Part shown: positions 56,104-64,000 of the stretch, one piece after another
How the letters are laid out: the number at the start of each line of letters is the position of its first letter
Position numbering within the stretch: position 1 is the first letter of the stretch
Source: Gammaproteobacteria bacterium HGW-Gammaproteobacteria-15
GTDB taxonomy: Bacteria; Pseudomonadota; Gammaproteobacteria; Enterobacterales; Alteromonadaceae
Length of the DNA stretch: 64,000 nt
Direction: 5' to 3'
Assembly (NCBI GenBank): GCA_002840125.1
Contig: PGZF01000001.1
Span: 248,001-312,000, forward strand
The notes under the pieces: model-generated
What the model was told of the DNA's origin: nothing
Databases searched by the model: none
Seen by the model: only the letters and a program-made list of their open reading frames with translations
Program-made: the position numbers and the translations under genes

Positions 56104-56661
56104 TTAAAGATAAGAAAAATACTCTGCCGGATCGGGTGTATGTCTTTTGGCCGGCTCTCCACTGGGTGTACCAAGATATAAAAAGCCTACTATCTCGTCG
56201 TCCTCTCCCAATTCCAGCGCTTGCTTAACAAAATCAAGCTGAGCATAAGCACCTGTGCGCCATATTCCGCCAAACCCCTGGGCAAATGCGGCTTGCTGCA
56301 TGGCCATTACTGCGCATGCGGCTGACTGCTGTTGCTCAGTTAATGGTACCTTGGCGTGAGTTACTGCTTTGGCAATGCACACTACTACCATAGGCGCACG
56401 TAAAGGTAACTGCCGGGCACGTTCTAACAGTTCGTTTGCAATGGCAGGATCGTCCTCCACCGCCGCTTCTGCAAAAATATCACCTAAACGCGACAACGCC
56501 TGGCGCCCTTCTGCAATAACAAAACGCCAAGGGCGTAAATTACCGTGATCCGGCACCTGCAATGCTGCACGTTTAATATTGTCCAGTGCTTCGCCTACGG
56601 GTGCAGGTTCAGTTAAACGGGCTGAAGAAAAACGGCTGGTGAGTAATGTTAATGCATCCAT
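56104..56661 (-). CDS. ydjA: Nitroreductase family protein, YdjA type
   Basis: A 185-residue FMN-dependent oxidoreductase similar to E. coli YdjA (183). The start DALTLLTSRFSSARLTEPAP and the motif ALQVPDHGNLRPWRF carry the FMN-contact and dimer residues; AFAQGFGGIWRTGAY and IVGFLYLGTPSGEPA are found at the C-terminal end. Physiological substrates are unknown. In E. coli ydjA is directly next to sppA and ansA; here glgA, glgC and fadH lie between, about 5 kb in all. Confidence 0.9.
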   Translation of the reverse strand: MDALTLLTSRFSSARLTEPAPVGEALDNIKRAALQVPDHGNLRPWRFVIAEGRQALSRLGDIFAEAAVEDDPAIANELLERARQLPLRAPMVVVCIAKAVTHAKVPLTEQQQSAACAVMAMQQAAFAQGFGGIWRTGAYAQLDFVKQALELGEDDEIVGFLYLGTPSGEPAKRHTPDPAEYFSYL

Positions 56662-56776
56662 AAAAAAACCCCGATGGTGTTAGCTGTGAGCAGCCTAGCA
56701 AATTAACAGTAACCTTTACATCAGATTATGGCAAGGTCACTCCCATATGACCGGCTTTCAACCAGTTTGCTGATTT

Positions 56777-58189
56777 TTAATGCGCTTTTGCCCATAAAGC
56801 TTGTTGGTACAAAGCCTGATACTGCTGTGCAGCAACCTGCCAGCTGAAGTTTTGTGCCATACCATTTTGCTGCACCCTTTTATAACTGGCCGTCTTAGCA
56901 AACAGCTGTTCGGCTTGCTTTAACGCCGCATCCACTGCAGCGATATCAGGTTCGGCAAAACCTATCCCTGTTGCACTGCGGGTTGGCCAGGGCTTTACGG
57001 TGTCTTTTAAGCCACCGGTTAAACGCACCAGCGGAACAGTACCATAGCGCAAGCTGTATAGCTGGTTTAACCCACAAGGCTCGAACAACGACGGCATCAG
57101 GAAAAAGTCTCCGGCAGCTTCAAGCTGATGCGCCATTACATCACTAAAGCCCTGCACAAAACGAAACTGCTCTGGATACTGCTGTTGCAGCAGCGCCAGG
57201 GCCCGGCAATAACGGCCCTCACCGGTACCCATAATAACGACCTGTGCCTGTGTGGTACCAAGCCAGTGTTTAAGCGCCGGGATCAAATAATCGTAACCTT
57301 TTTGTCCGGTTAAACGGCTTACTGCAACAAATAAGGGCGCTTTGCTCGGTGCCAGTTCCAGCTGAGTGCGGATAACAGCTTTACACTGTGCTTTGCCGCT
57401 GAGGTTGTCGGCATCATAATTAGCGGGCAAATACACATCGGTTGCCGGATGCCAGATATTGTAATCACAGCCATTTAAAATACCGATAAAATCAGCAGCA
57501 CGCTGCTGATACAAAGCTGACAACCCAGCCGCTTCCGGCTCATGCATTAGCTCATCACGGTAACCACGGCTTACGGTGTTAAGTTTGTCGGCATACTGCA
57601 GTGCAGTGGCCAGAAAATTAAGCTCATCATGGCGCTGCGGTTCTATGTCCAGCTCATGGCGCCAGTGCACTGCGCATTTTTCCTGATAAGCCCCGTTATG
57701 AATACTAAAGATAAACGGCACCTGTGCCAACTCAGTTGCAGCATAATGCTGCTTCAGGTAGCAGGCAGCCGCCGCACTTTGCCAGTCGTGGCCGTGGATC
57801 AGGTCAAACTGTTGTCCGCTTTGCAGTACCCACTCCAGCGCAGCTTTACACAAAAAAGCAAACCGCAGCGGGTTATCTGTGTAGCCGTGCTCACCATCGT
57901 CATAAGGCCGCTCACGCCGGAAAAAGTCGTGATGCTCCACCAACGCAATATTGACATTATCCAGTGTAAGCTGATGTACCGCGCAGCCAAAATCGCGGCC
58001 TGCCAGCTGAAAATAAACCGGCTGTAACTCTGCAGTAGGTCGCTGATATAAAACACCATAACGCGGTAATATCACTGTTACCTGATGGCCCTGCGCAACC
58101 AGGCTTTGCGCCAGGCCACGACAGGCATCAGCCAGGCCACCGGTTTTTATCAGGCCTTCATACTCACTACATATAAACAGTATCCGCAC
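56777..58189 (-). CDS. glgA: Glycogen synthase
   Basis: A 470-residue GT5 enzyme (E. coli GlgA has 477) that adds glucose from ADP-glucose to the non-reducing end of alpha-1,4-glucan. The ADP-glucose site at the N-terminus is KTGGLADACRGLAQSL. IHGHDWQSAAAACYLKQHY and the donor-side FVAVSRLTGQKGYDYLIPAL, plus the C-terminal FFLMPSLFEPCGLNQLYSLR (E-x7-E-like) are typical. The start is a GTG at 58189 with AAGGAT before it. It follows glgC by 18 bases, so the two form an operon. Branching enzyme is not in the window. Confidence 0.96.
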   Translation of the reverse strand: MRILFICSEYEGLIKTGGLADACRGLAQSLVAQGHQVTVILPRYGVLYQRPTAELQPVYFQLAGRDFGCAVHQLTLDNVNIALVEHHDFFRRERPYDDGEHGYTDNPLRFAFLCKAALEWVLQSGQQFDLIHGHDWQSAAAACYLKQHYAATELAQVPFIFSIHNGAYQEKCAVHWRHELDIEPQRHDELNFLATALQYADKLNTVSRGYRDELMHEPEAAGLSALYQQRAADFIGILNGCDYNIWHPATDVYLPANYDADNLSGKAQCKAVIRTQLELAPSKAPLFVAVSRLTGQKGYDYLIPALKHWLGTTQAQVVIMGTGEGRYCRALALLQQQYPEQFRFVQGFSDVMAHQLEAAGDFFLMPSLFEPCGLNQLYSLRYGTVPLVRLTGGLKDTVKPWPTRSATGIGFAEPDIAAVDAALKQAEQLFAKTASYKRVQQNGMAQNFSWQVAAQQYQALYQQALWAKAH

Positions 58190-58207
58190 TACTTATCCTT
58201 ACTCGCT

Positions 58208-59440
58208 TTAATCAAAACCAATCATCGCGCCTTTAGGGATCACAATAACGCCACTTGCAGAGACATGAAAGCGTTGTTTATCCAGCACCGGATCTTCGCC
58301 AATGATGGTACCGGGCGCAATTTTCACGTCTTTATCAATAATGGCGCGGCGGATACGGCAACCACGGCCAATATCGTTATTGCCCATCAGCACGCATTTT
58401 TCAATATAACTATGGCTATGTACATGCACGTTGTAACCCAAAATAGACTGATACACGATAGAGCCACTGACAATACAGCCTGAGGCCACCATAGAGCTTA
58501 TTGCCTGGCCGGTACGGTTTGCTTCATCATGCACAAACTTCGCCGGTGGCACCGGTGGCGTGTAACCACGTAGTGGCCAGTACTTGTTGTACAGGTCAAA
58601 TGGCGGCTCTACTGAAATAAGATCCATATTTGCTTCGTAGTATGAATCTATAGTACCCACATCGCGCCAGTAACCGCTACTGCTCTGGCTTTCACCACGG
58701 ATAATGTTAGAAGAAAAATCATACACATAAACATCGCCCGACGGATAAAGGCCGGGGATAATGTTATGGCCAAAATCGTGCTTGGAATCTGCCTGCCTGG
58801 CATCTTCTTCCAGTACATCAACCAGCGTTTTGGCTTCAAAAATGTAATTGCCCATAGAGGCCAGTACAAACCCCGGATTACCCGGAATAGTTTTTGGGTT
58901 GGTTTTGGGTTTTTCTTCAAAGCCGATCATCCGGCCACTGGCGTCTACTTCTATCACACCAAACTCATGTGCCTGCTCTACCGGTACCGGAATAGCCGCC
59001 ACGGTAAGCCGGGCATTATGGTGGCGATGGTAATCCAGCATCTGGCGGATATCCATTTTATAAATGTGATCGCCGCCAAACACACAGACGTGTTCAGGAT
59101 CCAGCCCCTGAATTAAATGCAGGTTTTGATAAATGGCATCTGCCGTACCCAGATACCAGTGCTTACCGGTCTGCATTTGTGCTGGTATGGGATCGATAAA
59201 GCGGTTGGTCAGGCCGGTTACGCGCCAGGCCCGGCTTAAATGCTTCATCAGAGAATGAGACTTAAACTGTGTAATAACAAAAATTTGCAATAAATCTGAG
59301 TTAACAAAGTTATTCATAACAAAATCGATAATGCGGTAATTACCGCCAAACGGCACTGCTGGTTTTGCTCTGATGCCGGTTAAAGGTGCCAAACGTGTAC
59401 CTTCACCGCCAGCCAGAATCATGGTTAATACCCCGGACAT
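58208..59440 (-). CDS. glgC: Glucose-1-phosphate adenylyltransferase
   Basis: A 410-residue enzyme that makes ADP-glucose, the regulated first step of glycogen synthesis. It has the pyrophosphorylase motif LAGGEGTRLAPLTGIRAKPA, PFGGNYRIIDFVMNNFVNSD and HWYLGTADAIYQN for the N-terminal catalytic domain, VFGGDHIYKMDIRQMLDYH, and a C-terminal left-handed helix with VSGSIVYQSILGYNVHVHSH. Allosteric control as in E. coli (fructose 1,6-bisphosphate, AMP) is likely but not shown by sequence. GGGAG stands before the ATG. It is the first gene of the glgCA operon. Confidence 0.96.
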   Translation of the reverse strand: MSGVLTMILAGGEGTRLAPLTGIRAKPAVPFGGNYRIIDFVMNNFVNSDLLQIFVITQFKSHSLMKHLSRAWRVTGLTNRFIDPIPAQMQTGKHWYLGTADAIYQNLHLIQGLDPEHVCVFGGDHIYKMDIRQMLDYHRHHNARLTVAAIPVPVEQAHEFGVIEVDASGRMIGFEEKPKTNPKTIPGNPGFVLASMGNYIFEAKTLVDVLEEDARQADSKHDFGHNIIPGLYPSGDVYVYDFSSNIIRGESQSSSGYWRDVGTIDSYYEANMDLISVEPPFDLYNKYWPLRGYTPPVPPAKFVHDEANRTGQAISSMVASGCIVSGSIVYQSILGYNVHVHSHSYIEKCVLMGNNDIGRGCRIRRAIIDKDVKIAPGTIIGEDPVLDKQRFHVSASGVIVIPKGAMIGFD

Positions 59441-59479
59441 AGAAACTCCCTGTTGTGCTTGCTGTGTGTGCTTTTTTTA

Positions 59480-59490
59480 TGCAATTTGCA
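59480..59490. promoter_or_regulatory. Short palindrome upstream of glgC
   Basis: TGCAA-T-TTGCA is a perfect 11-base dyad 40 bases before the glgC start. It could be an operator for a LacI-type or similar regulator of glycogen synthesis. Such short A/T dyads are frequent by chance. No clear -35/-10 pair was found in the rest of the 155 bases upstream. Confidence 0.2.
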
Positions 59491-59595
59491 AAGCTGGTAC
59501 CAGAATAGCAGCCTGCATGATAAAAAGGCTAGCAGTCAATATGCATAACACTTTGCGCCAGCACAAGATAAAAACAGTAAATGTGTTAAACAGGC

Positions 59596-59620
59596 CAAAG
59601 GCACCAAAATGGTGCCTTTG
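59596..59620 (-). terminator. Terminator after fadH
   Basis: CAAAGGCACCA and TGGTGCCTTTG form a perfect 11-base-pair stem with a 3-base loop about 65 bases after the fadH stop. T-runs are short, so it is moderately strong at best. Confidence 0.7.
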
Positions 59621-59683
59621 TTAACGGGAGATGCTAATAAAGTGCAATACCGGCACCAGATAAGTGCCAGCGTTCAAAAGGGT

Positions 59684-61741
<2,058 letters not shown>

Positions 61742-61886
61742 TTAGCTGCTTTGTTTACCGATAGCAAGCCAAGCCGGCTATGCCTGCAAGTGTTACACAT
61801 TTACTTACAAATTCCACTTAGCCTTTACAGCTAAATTGGTTAGCATACCAACATGCATACACTCTGATATAAAACAGGATACTTCC

Positions 61887-63767
61887 ATGACAGATAAAAA
61901 ACCCGGCCTTATTCGCCGGTTGTTCGGCGCCATTGCCCGGGTTTACCGTGGCTTTCGCTCGGTAATTCTTAACTTATTGTTTATATGTATTGTGGCACTG
62001 ATTGCGGTATCAATTTTCAGTGGCGACGATAAAATTAAAGTGCCACCAACGGCCGCACTGGTACTGAACCTTACCGGTGATCTCGTAGAGGAAAAACGCT
62101 GGACAGATCCTATCGCCACCGCAATAAACGAAAGCCTCGGCGGCCAGGAAGATGCACCTGAAGTGCTGGTAAGCGATGTGGTTACCGTAATTAAAAACGC
62201 CACCGGCGACAACCGCATTCAGGCACTGGTGCTGGACTTATCTATGCTCGGCAGTGGCTCGCTGGATAAAATGCAATTGATTGGCGCAGCCATTGAAGAG
62301 TTTAAAGCCAGCGGTAAAAAAGTACTGGCTTTTGGCGGTTACTATGGCCAGGGCCAATATTATCTGGCCAGCTACGCTGACGAAATCAGCTTGAGCCCGA
62401 TGGGTGCAGTCATTCTGGAAGGCTATGGCAGCTATCCGATGTATTATAAAAATGCCCTGGAAAAACTGAAGATCAATACGCATGTGTTCCGTGTGGGCAC
62501 CTATAAATCTGCAGTGGAACCGTTCCTGCGTAACGATATGTCAGATGAAGCCAAAGAAGCAAACGTGGCCTGGCTAAACGAGCTATGGTCTGACTATAAA
62601 CAGCAGGTAGCCGCGCGCCGTGGTTTTGCTGCCGACAACTTTGATGAAACCTACGCAGCGCTACTGGAAAAGCTGCAGGCGGCCGAAGGTGATTTAAGCC
62701 AGTACGCGGTTAATGCCGGCCTGGTAGACAACATTAAAACCCGCGAAGCATTCCGCCGCGACCTTATTGCTATCGTTGGCGAAAATGACGACCATACCTA
62801 CAACCACGTTACCTTTGGTAACTACGCCAAATTAGTGATCCCATCCAAACAATTTGATAACCCGCTGACTGACAAAGTAGCCATAGTCGTTGCCCGTGGC
62901 GTTATTGTTGATGGTACTGCCAAAGCCGGCACTATCGGCGGTGATTCAACTGCAGCGCTGCTACGCCAGGCGCGGCACGACGATAAAGTAAAAGCGGTAG
63001 TATTGCGTATAGACAGCCCTGGTGGCAGCGCTTATGCGTCGGAAATTATTGGCCAGGAAATTCGTTTATTGCGCGAAGCAGGCAAACCGGTTATTGCCTC
63101 TATGGGTTCGGTTGCAGCGTCAGGTGGCTACTGGATTGCAGCTCCTGCCAATGAAATCTGGGCAGCACCTACCACTATCACCGGCTCTATTGGTATCTTC
63201 GGCTTATTACATACCGCAGAAGATGCTATGCCTGCGCTGGGGTTAAATGTCGATGGTGTGGGCACTACAGAACTTGCCGGGCTGTCTGCCGGTCTGCCGC
63301 TGTTTAAAGGCCTGGATCCAAAAGCCAAAGACTTGTTCCAGTTACTGATTGAGCGCGGCTACACAGAGTTTTTAACCATGGTAGGTGAAAACCGTAATAT
63401 GACCACGACTGAAGTCGATACCGTAGCCCAGGGCCGGGTATGGACAGGCAGTAAAGCGCTGGAGCTTGGGCTGGTCGATAAACTGGGCAACATTAACGAT
63501 GCCATTAAAGCCGCCGCTGAAAAAGCCGGCCTTAGCCAGTATGACGTAAAAGTGGTTAAACAAGAGCTGACACCAAGCGAGCAAATGATTAAAGATTTGC
63601 TGGGTGAAGCGTCAGCCAAAGGCTGGTTGCCACAAGGCGGTGTAAGTGCCGAACAAAAGCTGCTTGGTAAACTGACAAAACAGCTGAAACAGGATTTTGT
63701 CCTGCTGAACCAGTTTAATGATCCAAACGGTGTTTATTCGTACTGTGTCAGTTGCAGCATTAACTGA
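61887..63767 (+). CDS. sppA: Signal peptide peptidase SppA, 67-kDa type
   Basis: A 626-residue inner-membrane serine protease (E. coli SppA has 618) that digests cleaved signal peptides. An N-terminal membrane helix (SVILNLLFICIVALIAVSIF) is followed by two S49 repeats facing the periplasm. The catalytic Ser lies in SMGSVAASGGYWIAAPANEI of the second repeat, and the Lys of the dyad is in the first repeat, around YKSAVEPFLRNDMS. The start is the ATG at 61887 with AGGA before it; a longer frame begins with TTG without a ribosome binding site. ansA follows, as in E. coli. Confidence 0.95.
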   Translation: MTDKKPGLIRRLFGAIARVYRGFRSVILNLLFICIVALIAVSIFSGDDKIKVPPTAALVLNLTGDLVEEKRWTDPIATAINESLGGQEDAPEVLVSDVVTVIKNATGDNRIQALVLDLSMLGSGSLDKMQLIGAAIEEFKASGKKVLAFGGYYGQGQYYLASYADEISLSPMGAVILEGYGSYPMYYKNALEKLKINTHVFRVGTYKSAVEPFLRNDMSDEAKEANVAWLNELWSDYKQQVAARRGFAADNFDETYAALLEKLQAAEGDLSQYAVNAGLVDNIKTREAFRRDLIAIVGENDDHTYNHVTFGNYAKLVIPSKQFDNPLTDKVAIVVARGVIVDGTAKAGTIGGDSTAALLRQARHDDKVKAVVLRIDSPGGSAYASEIIGQEIRLLREAGKPVIASMGSVAASGGYWIAAPANEIWAAPTTITGSIGIFGLLHTAEDAMPALGLNVDGVGTTELAGLSAGLPLFKGLDPKAKDLFQLLIERGYTEFLTMVGENRNMTTTEVDTVAQGRVWTGSKALELGLVDKLGNINDAIKAAAEKAGLSQYDVKVVKQELTPSEQMIKDLLGEASAKGWLPQGGVSAEQKLLGKLTKQLKQDFVLLNQFNDPNGVYSYCVSCSIN

Positions 63768-63790
63768 CAGCAATAGTTAAGTCTATTACA

Positions 63791-63820
63791 ATGCCCGGTT
63801 ATTACCGGGCATTTTTATTT
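63791..63820 (+). terminator. Terminator between sppA and ansA
   Basis: ATGCCCGGT and ACCGGGCAT pair around a 4-base loop and run into TTTTTATTT. It lies 23 bases after the sppA stop and only 7 bases before the ansA ATG. ansA must therefore use read-through, or the hairpin may act as an attenuator. Confidence 0.9.
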
Positions 63821-63827
63821 GAAGCTT

Positions 63828-64000
63828 ATGAACAGAAAACGTATTTATGTTGCCTACACCGGCGGTACTATTGGCATGCAACATTCCGCGCAGGGTTATG
63901 TGCCGGTGCCGGGCTTTTTAACCGACACGGTAAAGCGCATGCCGGAATTTTACCGCGCAGAAATGCCGGAATTTGATATTCACGAGTATCACCCGGTAAT
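63828..64000 (+). CDS. ansA: L-asparaginase I (partial, C-terminus beyond window)
   Basis: The first 57 residues of a cytoplasmic type I asparaginase, which hydrolyses asparagine to aspartate and ammonia. The N-terminus KRIYVAYTGGTIGMQHSAQG has the first catalytic Thr motif (TGGTIGM) as in E. coli AnsA, followed by MPEFYRAEMPEFDIHEYHPV. The gene runs off the right edge. GAAG lies right before the ATG at 63828, so the binding site is weak. The sppA-ansA order is that of E. coli. Confidence 0.93.
   Translation, partial: MNRKRIYVAYTGGTIGMQHSAQGYVPVPGFLTDTVKRMPEFYRAEMPEFDIHEYHPV

Overview
The window is a continuous piece of a gammaproteobacterial chromosome. Several points suggest the Alteromonadales group (Rheinheimera/Arsukibacterium/Alishewanella-like; inference from gene content only): SeqA, ZapC next to PyrD, the very large NAD-dependent glutamate dehydrogenase, a DUF2835 protein after PepN, the msrC-proQ-prc and sppA-ansA orders known from Escherichia coli, and a Shewanella-type split borosin enzyme. 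Coding density is high and nearly all of the first 53 kb is on the minus strand. No tRNA, rRNA, CRISPR array, insertion sequence or prophage was seen.

Layout. 1-8945: minus-strand surface polysaccharide operon (galU, a WecG/TagA-type transferase, GT4 glycosyltransferase, acyltransferase, manC, manB, two more GT4 enzymes, the last cut by the window edge). 9079-16906: a METTL25-like methyltransferase, zapC, pyrD and the 1612-residue glutamate dehydrogenase. 17133-24033: a four-gene envelope operon (DUF1302 barrel, DUF1329, Ycf48-like propeller, MMPL/RND protein). 24352-32943: DUF2835, pepN, nhaC, an NSS sodium symporter, prc, proQ. 32951-37176: a small acidic protein, msrC, and a protein kinase-like gene coupled to a Ycf46-like AAA+ ATPase. 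37272-41010: branched-chain 2-oxoacid dehydrogenase E2, E1beta, E1alpha. 41292-42383: astE.

42446-47948 is the most interesting part: a predicted split borosin RiPP locus. A SonM-like peptide backbone N-methyltransferase is followed by a GNAT acetyltransferase and then by two copies of a cassette made of a 91-residue SonA-like precursor and a membrane-anchored diguanylate cyclase. The two precursors share a leader and a short hydrophobic Cys-containing segment but differ in their acidic tails. The cyclases are almost identical in the GGDEF half and divergent in the sensor half. This would join a methylated peptide to c-di-GMP signalling, a pairing I do not know to be described.

48113-64000: glgP, pgm and seqA (minus); ybfF, DUF2788, ybfE and fldA (plus); a DUF4442 hotdog protein (minus); fur (plus); a YdjA-type nitroreductase, glgA, glgC and fadH (minus); sppA and the start of ansA (plus). 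Glycogen synthesis (glgC, glgA) and breakdown (glgP, pgm) sit about 5 kb apart, without glgB or glgX in view. Many operons end in clear hairpin terminators, and several annotated starts were shortened on the basis of ribosome binding sites, overlaps with neighbours or terminators, or homologue length.
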